From an uncultured Desulfobulbaceae bacterium (GTDB lineage Bacteria; Desulfobacterota; Desulfobulbia; Desulfobulbales; BM004): DNA of 64,000 nt. Shown here in pieces: positions 1 to 8,688 of this stretch (its first letter is position 1; each line of letters starts with the position of its first letter). The notes under the pieces were generated by a model. It did not search any database. It was not told the origin of the DNA and saw only the letters and a list, made by a program, of their open reading frames with translations. The DNA lies in assembly GCA_947259115.1 (NCBI GenBank), contig CAMYKS010000003.1, forward strand, positions 186,001 to 250,000, written 5' to 3'. A program made the position numbers and the translations under genes.

Positions 1-940
1 CCCGCTCACCAACAACCCAGGGTTTTAAAAGATATTCCACAGAAAAGGAAAGGGTACCATAAAAAATAAGCATAAATATGCCGGCTCCGACATTGCCCTT
101 TAAAAAAAGAATTGCTGCTGCCGGCACCAAAACAAGCCCGATGCCTACAATGGGGAGAAAGGCCAGAATAGCCATTATTCCGCCCCATAAAATGGGTGAA
201 CTTATGCCAAAGAACATAAAGGCCGCACCCCCCAGGAAACCCTGCAGCAGGCCACATATCCCGTTACCAACCAGTACTGCCTTAGCAATTTCTTCAAACT
301 TTTTAAATAGTTGACGCTCCTGCTGATCAGGGAGCGGGGAAAGTTCCAGAATATATGATATGAGACGCTCCTGATCGATCAAAAGAAAAAAGATGACAAT
401 GATCATCATGAAGAAGCTGAAGACAAAATGCATAATATTGGCAGCCCAGGAGCTTGCCTGGTTATAAAGAAAAAGTCCGGCCACCTTGCCGAATTCAGAG
501 AGCACCCTGGTTAGCCGTTCCGGATGCAATTCAATGCCGAATCCTGCAAAAATATCCTTTATCCTGCCAACGGTTTCATTTTCTTCCAGCAACTGCTGCA
601 GCATGAGGGCCAGATTTTTGTCCTTTATCAGAGGATAGATGCTCAAGACTTCTTTGGACAAGGCAATAACAAATGTCATGAGCGGCAGGAAGACGACAAA
701 GATAATAAGGAAACAGGTTACCAGAGAGGAAAACTGGTCTGAAAATTTAAGTTTTTCGTTAAAAAATCTATATACAGGTTGAAAAAGTCCTGCCAGGAGA
801 AAGGAAAGGATCAGAATGGAAAAAAAAGGCCAGAGAAGCCGGCCGAGCAACAAGGATGAGACAAGGAAAAGCAGCAGAAAATAGCGGAATACCAGCGGAC
901 TGAATGGTTTTTTGGGCTTGCTTTCAGGTTGTGTGTCCAT
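1..940 (-). CDS. AI-2E family transporter, 3' end cut off
   Basis: Polytopic inner-membrane protein of the AI-2E/PerM/YdiK family (PF01594). These are putative exporters or antiporters whose substrates are mostly unproven. Reading the minus strand from the ATG at 940 gives about 313 residues without a stop, so the C-terminus lies beyond the left edge. Visible are a basic N-terminus (MDTQPESKPKKPF), two close hydrophobic segments (about residues 20-52), another near 70-90, a central soluble part, then hydrophobic blocks from about 165 onward and the family-like stretch FLPIVGIGLVLVPA. An AAGGA lies about 8 bases upstream of the ATG. The gene is divergent from ilvE. Family call is firm; function is open. 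Confidence 0.85.
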   Translation of the reverse strand, partial: MDTQPESKPKKPFSPLVFRYFLLLFLVSSLLLGRLLWPFFSILILSFLLAGLFQPVYRFFNEKLKFSDQFSSLVTCFLIIFVVFLPLMTFVIALSKEVLSIYPLIKDKNLALMLQQLLEENETVGRIKDIFAGFGIELHPERLTRVLSEFGKVAGLFLYNQASSWAANIMHFVFSFFMMIIVIFFLLIDQERLISYILELSPLPDQQERQLFKKFEEIAKAVLVGNGICGLLQGFLGGAAFMFFGISSPILWGGIMAILAFLPIVGIGLVLVPAAAILFLKGNVGAGIFMLIFYGTLSFSVEYLLKPWVVGER

Positions 941-1085
941 GCCTATATCCTTGCAGTCGACTGTTTCCCCGGTTTAGGCAGCCAGTGTATCAAAAAATGT
1001 ATCACCCTGCATTCTTCCTGGGCATGTTGGTCATGCATAATGCAAGATTCCCTGTGTTCCTGCCAAAGACTTTCTGGATATAAAG

Positions 1086-1114
1086 TTGCAATTTCATGAG
1101 GTTGGAGGTATAGG
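1086..1114 (+). promoter_or_regulatory. Possible sigma-70 promoter for ilvE
   Basis: TTGCAA, 17 bases, TATAGG, in the 275-bp gap between the divergent permease and ilvE. The -10 ends about 100 bases before the ilvE start. Both boxes are 4/6 matches, so this is only a candidate. The rest of the gap is AT-rich with no other clear signal. Confidence 0.3.
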
Positions 1115-1215
1115 CTATATTTTTATTTTTAATAATGAATAATTCTTTCTAGTTTCTAATATACTGTACTGAAAAGGAAAAGAAAAAAGAAGCTTATTTG
1201 AAGGAGTGGCGCGGC

Positions 1216-2283
1216 ATGGATATCCGGGTGAAAAAAGAGGCTCCCGACCTCCTCAAGACAAAGCCTGATGAGAATTCTCTTGGGTTTGGGCAGCACATGA
1301 CAGATCACATGTTCGTCATGCTGTATGACGAAGGTATTGGCTGGCATGATGCTGCAGTCCAACCGTATGAAAATTTTTCCCTGGACCCGGCGGCCATGGT
1401 TCTGCATTACGGCCAGGCCATTTTTGAAGGCCTTAAGGCCTACCGCGGCAATGATGACAAAATTTATCTCTTCCGGCCCACGGAGAATTTAAAAAGAATG
1501 AATGCTTCCGCTGCCAGGATGTGCATGCCGGAGATCCCTGTGGATGCTGTCTACGACGCATTGAAAAAACTTGTTGCTCTTGATAAGGACTGGGTTCCCA
1601 GGGCTGACGGAGCGACTCTTTATATCAGGCCGACAATGGTTGCTTCGGAAGCAGGACTTGGGGTCAGGCCGTCCAGGCAATATATTTTCTTCATTATTAA
1701 TTGTCCTGTCGGGGCATATTACCCCGAAGGCTTCAACCCGGTGAAAATCTTTGTGACCGACAAGTATGTCCGTGCAGTTGCCGGCGGTGTCGGTAATGTC
1801 AAGACAGCCGGCAATTATGCCGCCAGCATAATGGCTGCAGTTGAAGCGCAAAAACTGGGGTATACCCAAGTGCTCTGGCTTGATGCAATTGAGCGCAGAT
1901 ATATTGAAGAAGTGGGCACCATGAACATTTTTTTCCTCATAGGTGATGAGCTTATTACGCCGCCGTTGACCGGCAGCATTCTGCCGGGCATCACGAGGGA
2001 TTCTGTTCTGCGCCTGACTAAAGACTGGGGCCTGAAAGTTTCTGAAAAAAGGATCACCATTGATGAGGTTTTGGCTGCCAATGAAAAAGGCAACCTGAGG
2101 GAAATCTTCGGCACCGGCACAGCTGCAGTCATTTCGCCGGTTGGAGAAATTAACTATAAAGACCAGATATGCACCATTAATAATGGAAAAACAGGGGAAC
2201 TCTCCCAGAAATTATTCGATGAGCTGCAGGCCATCCAGAACGGCTCGAGCGCAGATCCCTACGGCTGGGTTGTTGAAGTATAA
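1216..2283 (+). CDS. ilvE: Branched-chain amino acid aminotransferase
   Basis: PLP-dependent, fold-type IV cytosolic transaminase that moves the amino group between leucine, isoleucine or valine and 2-oxoglutarate. The product of 355 residues is the usual length for the bacterial class II (mammalian BCAT-like) form. Seen: HYGQAIFEGLKAYR near residue 68, the Schiff-base lysine region GNVKTAGNYAAS near 195, EVGTMNIFF near 232 and the cofactor-phosphate loop GTGTAAVISPVG near 300. The open frame extends to a TTG at 1198, but AAGGAG at 1201-1206 sits 9 bases before the ATG at 1216, so I start there. It appears monocistronic, and no clear terminator follows. Confidence 0.93.
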   Translation: MDIRVKKEAPDLLKTKPDENSLGFGQHMTDHMFVMLYDEGIGWHDAAVQPYENFSLDPAAMVLHYGQAIFEGLKAYRGNDDKIYLFRPTENLKRMNASAARMCMPEIPVDAVYDALKKLVALDKDWVPRADGATLYIRPTMVASEAGLGVRPSRQYIFFIINCPVGAYYPEGFNPVKIFVTDKYVRAVAGGVGNVKTAGNYAASIMAAVEAQKLGYTQVLWLDAIERRYIEEVGTMNIFFLIGDELITPPLTGSILPGITRDSVLRLTKDWGLKVSEKRITIDEVLAANEKGNLREIFGTGTAAVISPVGEINYKDQICTINNGKTGELSQKLFDELQAIQNGSSADPYGWVVEV

Positions 2284-2340
2284 TTTTTTTTTAATCCTCT
2301 CTTGATTTTTAAAATATCATGCCTATAGTTTCGCGCATCC

Positions 2341-2375
2341 TGGCAAGTATGCCAAACTAACCTTGTACTCAAGGT
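2341..2375. promoter_or_regulatory. Two short inverted repeats upstream of groES
   Basis: TGGCA-AGTA-TGCCA (2341-2354) and ACCTTG-TACT-CAAGGT (2360-2375) are perfect small palindromes about 100-135 bases before groES, in a 194-bp gap. They could be operator half-sites of a heat-shock regulator. No CIRCE element (TTAGCACTC/GAGTGCTAA) is visible. Function is unproven. Confidence 0.25.
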
Positions 2376-2477
2376 ATTCGTGAAATAACAACTGTCCTTT
2401 TCTCTGAGATTAAGCATACACGTGCTTTTTCGGGAAAAATTAAAACAAGCAAACTAACAAGTATATGGAGGAAAAAA

Positions 2478-2765
2478 ATGAAAGTTCGTCCACTGAATGA
2501 CCGGATTCTGGTCAAGCGTTTGGAAGAAGAGGAAATGACCAAAGGCGGTATCATTATTCCAGATTCTGCAAAAGAGAAACCGGCTGAGGGTGAAGTTATC
2601 GCGGTCGGCAAAGGCAAGGTAAATGATAAAGGCGACCGGATCGAGTTGGATGTAAAGGTCGGCGACCGTGTCCTGTTCAGTAAATACGGCGGTACTGATG
2701 TCAAATTAGACGGTGAAGATCATCTCATCATGCGTGAGGATGATATTCTCGCAATCGTTGAGTAG
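2478..2765 (+). CDS. groES: Co-chaperonin GroES
   Basis: The 10-kDa lid that caps the GroEL chamber in the cytosol. At 95 residues it has standard length. It opens with [14 protein letters not shown], carries the GroEL-contacting mobile loop around residues 17-33 ([17 protein letters not shown]), and ends in EDDILAIVE as the family does. ATGGAGGAAA just before the ATG gives a strong ribosome site. groEL follows 81 bases downstream with its own ribosome site, the normal operon. The two small inverted repeats upstream are the only visible control candidates. Confidence 0.98.
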   Translation: MKVRPLNDRILVKRLEEEEMTKGGIIIPDSAKEKPAEGEVIAVGKGKVNDKGDRIELDVKVGDRVLFSKYGGTDVKLDGEDHLIMREDDILAIVE

Positions 2766-2831
2766 AAGCACTCATTTTTTTACTATACTTAAAACCATTC
2801 TGGATAGTTACCAATCGATAAAATAGGCTAA

Positions 2832-4505
<1,674 letters not shown>

Positions 4506-4546
4506 AGGGCCCTTGCCGAAATATCTCAGCAAATATAAATGATTAC

Positions 4547-4578
4547 AAAAAGGGGCCTGGTTGTCAGGCCCCTTTTTT
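4547..4578 (+). terminator. Rho-independent terminator of groESL
   Basis: AAAAAGGGGCCTG, a 5-base loop, then CAGGCCCCTTTTTT: a perfect GC-rich stem followed by a T run, 41 bases after the groEL stop. The A run on the left arm means it could also act on the other strand. Confidence 0.93.
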
Positions 4579-4691
4579 ATTTGCAGGATTGCCGGGCTGA
4601 CCTGCTTTTTTGCAGCATGACAGGCTCTTGTAGTTGATTTTCCTGTTGACATGTAAAGGGAAATTGAACATAGTTGTCCCCTCTTAAGTGT

Positions 4692-4768
4692 GGCGATGTA
4701 GCTCAGCTGGTTAGAGCGCACGGCTCATATCCGTGGTGTCCGGGGTTCAAGTCCCTGCATCGCCACCA
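4692..4768 (+). tRNA. tRNA-Met (CAT), probably elongator
   Basis: A 77-base cloverleaf with encoded CCA. Acceptor GGCGATG/CATCGCC, D stem GCTC/GAGC, anticodon stem CACGG/CCGTG with loop CTCATAT (anticodon CAT at 4726-4728), variable GTGTC and T stem CGGGG/CCCTG with one G-T pair. The G1-C72 pair and the lack of three G-C pairs in the anticodon stem argue against initiator tRNA. A tRNA-Ile2 (lysidine-modified CAT) cannot be fully excluded by eye, but the overall pattern is that of elongator methionine. Confidence 0.9.
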
Positions 4769-4780
4769 CAATTACAAATA

Positions 4781-4810
4781 AAAAAAGCGCTCCGTCTGGA
4801 GCGCTTTTTT
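4781..4810. terminator. Bidirectional terminator between tRNA-Met and acidic protein gene
   Basis: AAAAAAGCGCTCC, loop GTCT, GGAGCGCTTTTTT: a perfect stem with A and T runs on both sides. It can end the tRNA transcript on the plus strand and the convergent gene at 4834-5208 on the minus strand. Confidence 0.92.
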
Positions 4811-4833
4811 ATTTTCTCAGCCAAAAGCTAAGT

Positions 4834-5208
4834 TTATATCTCATCATCATCGATTAAATCCGGATCATCTTCCTCATCTTCTTCATGTTCATCGTCACCC
4901 TCGACCTCATCTTCCTCATCTACAGAGGTTTTTTCCTCATCTACAGAGGTCTCATCTTCAGACTCTTCTACAGCAGCATCAACTTCTTTGGTCGCCCTGA
5001 TAACTTTTGGTTTAGGCACCTTGGATGGCGGCAGAACAATCTCCCGAATCTTTTCCGCTTCCTGCTTGACGTCCGGGTCCGCAAGGCACTCTTCGCATTG
5101 TGCAATATGCGTTTCCATGAAGGCCACCATTCTGGCAGGTGCCATGGCCTCTTCCTGGACTTTCAGATACCAATTTTTTATCTGAGAAATTAAACGTTCA
5201 CATTTCAT
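4834..5208 (-). CDS. Small acidic protein with HxxxCxxC motif
   Basis: I do not recognise this protein by name. About 124 residues. The N-terminal half is a short helical region with one Cys near the start (MKCERLI) and the motif HIAQCEEC around residues 38-45. That resembles the zinc-binding anti-sigma pattern (Hx3Cx2C), but the rest of such a domain is not obvious. The C-terminal half is extremely Asp/Glu-rich, including two copies of TSVDEE encoded by a short direct DNA repeat. I start at ATG 5208 because AGGTGA lies 7 bases upstream; an in-frame ATG at 5229 is the alternative. It lies between two tRNA genes and is probably cytosolic. Confidence 0.6.
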   Translation of the reverse strand: MKCERLISQIKNWYLKVQEEAMAPARMVAFMETHIAQCEECLADPDVKQEAEKIREIVLPPSKVPKPKVIRATKEVDAAVEESEDETSVDEEKTSVDEEDEVEGDDEHEEDEEDDPDLIDDDEI

Positions 5209-5315
5209 TCTATTTTCACCTGCCCCCATCTCTTGGAAAAGACATTTTTTATACCAAAAAAGTTAAAAAATGTCTTTATAATCTTCACTTAATGCAATAA
5301 GTTATATTTTTACGC

Positions 5316-5413
5316 GGAAGTGGTAAGGGCACTGGTGGCCCTCCCGGACTTCAAATCCGGTGCACCGGGTTAACAGCCTGGTGGGTGGGTTCGATTCCCA
5401 TGCACTTCCGCCA
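5316..5413 (+). tRNA. selC: Selenocysteine tRNA (TCA)
   Basis: A 98-base RNA gene with encoded CCA, far longer than a normal tRNA. Seen: acceptor GGAAGTG/CACTTCC, an extended D stem GGGC/GCCC, anticodon stem CCGGA/TCCGG with loop CTTCAAA (anticodon TCA at 5351-5353), a long variable arm closed by CACC/GGTG, and T arm TGGG-TTCGATT-CCCA. These are the hallmarks of tRNA-Sec, which reads UGA with SelB at SECIS hairpins. It implies that the organism makes selenoproteins. It is convergent with glyQ, 18 bases away. Confidence 0.97.
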
Positions 5414-5431
5414 TTTCTTTATCTCCTGTCC

Positions 5432-6313
5432 TCAGGCAACTTTTTTTTCTTTCAAAAGCGGATATCCCATTTCCTTTCTCTGCTCTGTATAGCGCATGGC
5501 AACCAGCCTGGCAATATTTCTGATCCTGCCGATGTATCGTGTGCGCTCGGCCACACTGATGGCTTTTCTGGCATCAAGCAGATTGAAAGTATGGGAACAC
5601 TTCAGACAGTAATCGTAGGCCGGCAGGATCAAGCCTTTAGCCACAAGTTTGTGGGCTTCAGACTCATAGGTGTCAAAAAAGTTGATCAGGGCCTCGACGT
5701 TGGCTTCTTCAAAGTTGAAGGTTGAAAACTCCACTTCAGCCTGATGAAATATCTCGCCATAGGACACCTGTCCGTTCCAGGTCAGATTGTATACATTCTC
5801 CACCTTCTGCAGATACATGGCGATACGCTCAAGACCATAGGTTATCTCGACAGTGATCGGCTGCAGGTCGATACTTCCCGCCTGCTGGAAATAAGTGAAC
5901 TGGGTTATTTCCATGCCGTCAAGCCATACTTCCCACCCCAGACCCCATGCCCCGAGAGTCGGTGACTCCCAGTCATCTTCTACAAAGCGGATGTCATGCT
6001 CCAGCAGGTTTAATCCGAAGCGCTTCAGGCTTTCAAGATACATGTCCTGGATCTCCAGGGGTGACGGTTTGATTACTACCTGGTACTGGTAGTAATGCTG
6101 CAGCCTGTTGGGATTTTCTCCATAGCGGCCATCGGTTGGACGCCTTGAAGGTTGCACATAGGCAGCCTTCCATGGCTCCGGGCCCAAGGCACGCAGCAGG
6201 GTGGCAGGATGAAACGTGCCTGCTCCCACCTCCATATCATACGGTTGCTGGATGACACAGCCCTGTTCAGCCCAGAACTTATTTAATTCCATGATAATAT
6301 CTTGAAAATACAT
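5432..6313 (-). CDS. glyQ: Glycyl-tRNA synthetase alpha subunit
   Basis: Catalytic (aminoacylation) subunit of the bacterial heterotetrameric glycine-tRNA ligase. The product of 293 residues matches the usual size. It opens with [19 protein letters not shown], contains the motif-2-like [18 protein letters not shown] near residues 55-72 and [20 protein letters not shown] near 120-140. AAGGA lies 12 bases before the ATG. The partner glyS, normally directly downstream, is absent here: the next sequence downstream is selC. So the two subunit genes are separated in this genome, unless glyS lies elsewhere in another arrangement. Confidence 0.96.
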   Translation of the reverse strand: MYFQDIIMELNKFWAEQGCVIQQPYDMEVGAGTFHPATLLRALGPEPWKAAYVQPSRRPTDGRYGENPNRLQHYYQYQVVIKPSPLEIQDMYLESLKRFGLNLLEHDIRFVEDDWESPTLGAWGLGWEVWLDGMEITQFTYFQQAGSIDLQPITVEITYGLERIAMYLQKVENVYNLTWNGQVSYGEIFHQAEVEFSTFNFEEANVEALINFFDTYESEAHKLVAKGLILPAYDYCLKCSHTFNLLDARKAISVAERTRYIGRIRNIARLVAMRYTEQRKEMGYPLLKEKKVA

Positions 6314-6440
6314 ATTGGTGCAGGTTCCTTTCCCTGTGCAAATAGTCTATGCTGTTAGTATTGAACTACAAAAAAAGAAAACAAATTACCACAGTGTTTG
6401 CAGATGGCAAAATTTTTTTTAATTAAATCACGAAAAAACA

Positions 6441-7931
6441 ATGAAAATCTTAAATAAATTACAAAGCAGAGCAACGGAATTGACAAATCTGAACAATATT
6501 CTGGCCCTGCTGCAGTGGGATCAGGAAGTAATGCTGCCTGTCGGCGCTTCCGACGGCAGGGCTTCGCAGTTCTCGGTCTTGAGTACGATTATCCATCAAA
6601 AGATTACAGATCCGCTCCTGGGAGAAATTCTGCAGGATCTGAACGGCGTGGGTGAAGAGCTCTCAGCAGCAGACCAGGCCCTTATAAGGGTAGTGCGCCG
6701 GGAATACGAAAAGAATACAAAACTTCCTGAGAAATTTGTTGCGGACTTTGCCAGGTTAACCTCTGAAGCCTTGCCGGTCTGGGTCAGGGCCCGCAAGCAG
6801 AATGACTTTGCGATATTTTTGCCTCTGCTTGATGAAGTCATCTCCATGTCAAGGCAGAAAGCTGATTTCCTGGGGTATAATGACCATCCGTATGACGCCC
6901 TGCTTGACCTGTACGAGGAAGGTTTAACTACTGCGGTCCTTGATATTCTCTTCGGCAGCCTGCAAAAAGATCTCAGCCCGATGCTGCAGCGCCGGATTTC
7001 TCAACAAAAGTCCATTGCTGCTAAACTGGAAAAACTTCCTCCCATGGAACAGGGGGTGCAGGTCCGTTTTACAGAAAGGCTCCTGGCTGAAATCGGTTAT
7101 GACTTCAGCCGTGGACGCCAGGACATTTCAGCCCATCCCTTTACCACGAGTCTTGGCCACAACGACCGCAGGGTGACAAACCGTTTTAACCCGGACTCTC
7201 TTGAATTCATTTTCAGCGCCCTGCACGAGGGCGGTCATGCCCTTTATGAACAGAATATTGGTTCAGCTTATAGCGATAGCCCTCTTGATGAAGGCGTTTC
7301 CCTCGGTATCCATGAATCCCAGTCCCGTCTCTGGGAAAATGTAATCGGCCGCAGCCACCTCTTCTGGCAGACATACTATCCCCTGCTGCAGGAATTTTTC
7401 CCGCATCAGTTTAAGAACATCTCCCTGGATGATTTTGTCGGCTATATCAACCGGGTGGATCCCGGAATGATCCGGGTCGAAGCCGATGAGGTAAGCTATA
7501 ACCTGCATGTGCTCATCCGCTTTGAGCTGGAAAAAGGATTGATCGACGGGACAATTACAGCCGCTGATCTGCCGGGACTGTGGAACGAAAAATACAACAA
7601 CTATCTTGGGGTCACGGTCGACTCAGACGCAAACGGTGTCCTGCAGGACATCCACTGGGCCCATGGCAGCTTCGGCTATTTTCCGACCTATACCATCGGC
7701 AATCTGGCCGCAGCCCAGATCTGGCACCGCTATTGCCTAAATGATACTGATTGCAGGCAAACCCTGCAGCAGGGCAAGCTGGCAAAAATACGAAAATGGC
7801 TGACTGATAACATATACTGCCACGGGGCTCTCTATCCACCGGCAGAACTATTGCGGAGGGTGTGCGGTGAAGAGCTTAACAGCAGCTATTTTATTGAGTA
7901 TCTGAAAAATAAGCCTGAGTTTTCCCTATGA
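6441..7931 (+). CDS. M32 family metallocarboxypeptidase
   Basis: Zinc (or cobalt) carboxypeptidase of family M32 (thermostable carboxypeptidase 1 type). It removes C-terminal residues with broad specificity in the cytosol. At 496 residues it has family-typical length. Seen: the HExxH site LHEGGHALYEQN near residue 262, the downstream glutamate motif HESQSRLWENVIGR near 292, and DEVSYNLHVLIRFELE near 350. The family usually has HEFGH, so the glycine in place of Phe is a mild variant that keeps both histidines and the glutamate. The start has only a poor ribosome site. Its stop overlaps the next gene by 4 bases (ATGA). Confidence 0.92.
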   Translation: MKILNKLQSRATELTNLNNILALLQWDQEVMLPVGASDGRASQFSVLSTIIHQKITDPLLGEILQDLNGVGEELSAADQALIRVVRREYEKNTKLPEKFVADFARLTSEALPVWVRARKQNDFAIFLPLLDEVISMSRQKADFLGYNDHPYDALLDLYEEGLTTAVLDILFGSLQKDLSPMLQRRISQQKSIAAKLEKLPPMEQGVQVRFTERLLAEIGYDFSRGRQDISAHPFTTSLGHNDRRVTNRFNPDSLEFIFSALHEGGHALYEQNIGSAYSDSPLDEGVSLGIHESQSRLWENVIGRSHLFWQTYYPLLQEFFPHQFKNISLDDFVGYINRVDPGMIRVEADEVSYNLHVLIRFELEKGLIDGTITAADLPGLWNEKYNNYLGVTVDSDANGVLQDIHWAHGSFGYFPTYTIGNLAAAQIWHRYCLNDTDCRQTLQQGKLAKIRKWLTDNIYCHGALYPPAELLRRVCGEELNSSYFIEYLKNKPEFSL

Positions 7932-8341
7932 TTCCTGCAACCCGACAGAGTGCAATAATCCGCAGAATTCTGCAGGATTCGAAAACAATAGCTGTGGTGG
8001 GGCTTTCCCCGAAGCCGCAGCGGCCCAGTCACCGGGTGGCACGATATCTTATGGAGGCGGGGTATAGCATAATCCCGGTCAATCCCGGTCAGGATAGTGT
8101 CCTGGGCCTGACCTGTTACCCGAACCTGCGGGCTATTCCCTCAGCAGTGGATATGGTGGATATTTTTCGCAGGCCTGAAGCAGTTTTGCCCATAGTCGAT
8201 GATGCCATTGCCATCGGCGCAAAATTTATCTGGATGCAGGAGGGAATAGTGAACGGGGAAGCGGCGGCAAAAGCCGAAGAAGCAGGGCTTGTCGTGGTTA
8301 TGGACCGCTGCACCAAGATTGACCACATGAACCTGTTATGA
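7928..8341 (+). CDS. CoA-binding domain protein (YccU-like)
   Basis: A 137-residue single Rossmann-like CoA-binding domain protein. Homologues such as YccU resemble the N-terminal part of the succinyl-CoA synthetase alpha subunit, and their cellular role is not settled. Seen: the nucleotide-binding start IAVVGLSPKPQRPSHRVARYL near residues 19-39, IIPVNPG near 46, VDMVDIFRRPEAV near 75 and FIWMQEGIVN near 98. It overlaps the M32 gene by 4 bases, so translation is probably coupled, although a functional link between the two is unknown. Confidence 0.88.
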   Translation: MIPATRQSAIIRRILQDSKTIAVVGLSPKPQRPSHRVARYLMEAGYSIIPVNPGQDSVLGLTCYPNLRAIPSAVDMVDIFRRPEAVLPIVDDAIAIGAKFIWMQEGIVNGEAAAKAEEAGLVVVMDRCTKIDHMNLL

Positions 8342-8442
8342 AAATCAGGAAAATCAAATATTATCCCTGCAACCATACTTGAACGTATCTACGCAATTGC
8401 TATTGTTAGCTTTACTGTCATCTCAGTATAACGGATTATATG

Positions 8443-8472
8443 TTGACAGTCCGCCCAGGAATTCATTATAGG
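8443..8472 (+). promoter_or_regulatory. Candidate promoter of the hydrogenase locus
   Basis: A perfect TTGACA at 8443-8448, 18 bases, then TATAGG. It lies in the 347-bp gap before the cNMP-hydrogenase gene and would give a leader of about 210 bases. The -10 match is moderate. No sigma-54 signature (TGGCAC-N5-TTGC) with correct spacing is visible, although a lone TGGCAC occurs near 8518. Confidence 0.4.
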
Positions 8473-8614
8473 TTTTTTGTTTGACACGATTTGGGGGAGG
8501 CTCGGCCACCCTGTTTTTGGCACAGGCAGGAGTAGTGATTACCTATCAGCCTCAGAATAGCATTTAAAATGTTTCCAGCCCAAAAGACCAAGAAATTAAA
8601 AGGAGAAAACCGTC

Positions 8615-8645
8615 CAGCCATCAGCTGTCCCTGAGCTGTTGGCTG
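8615..8645 (+). promoter_or_regulatory. Leader hairpin before cNMP-hydrogenase gene
   Basis: CAGCCA, one mismatch, CAGCT, loop GTCCCTG, AGCTG, one mismatch, TGGCTG form an 11-pair stem ending 43 bases before the start codon. There is no T run, so it is not a simple terminator. It could be an operator or an mRNA control element. An AGGAG at 8601 just before it has no start codon in range. Confidence 0.35.
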
Positions 8646-8688
8646 TGTCAATCTTAATAAATTTTGCAACGGACAGATCGGGATCACA

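Noticed and set aside
2284-2477. CIRCE operator before groES
   Set aside because: The TTAGCACTC/GAGTGCTAA pair is absent.
4692-4768. Initiator tRNA-fMet
   Set aside because: It has a normal first base pair (G-C) and lacks the three G-C pairs in the anticodon stem.
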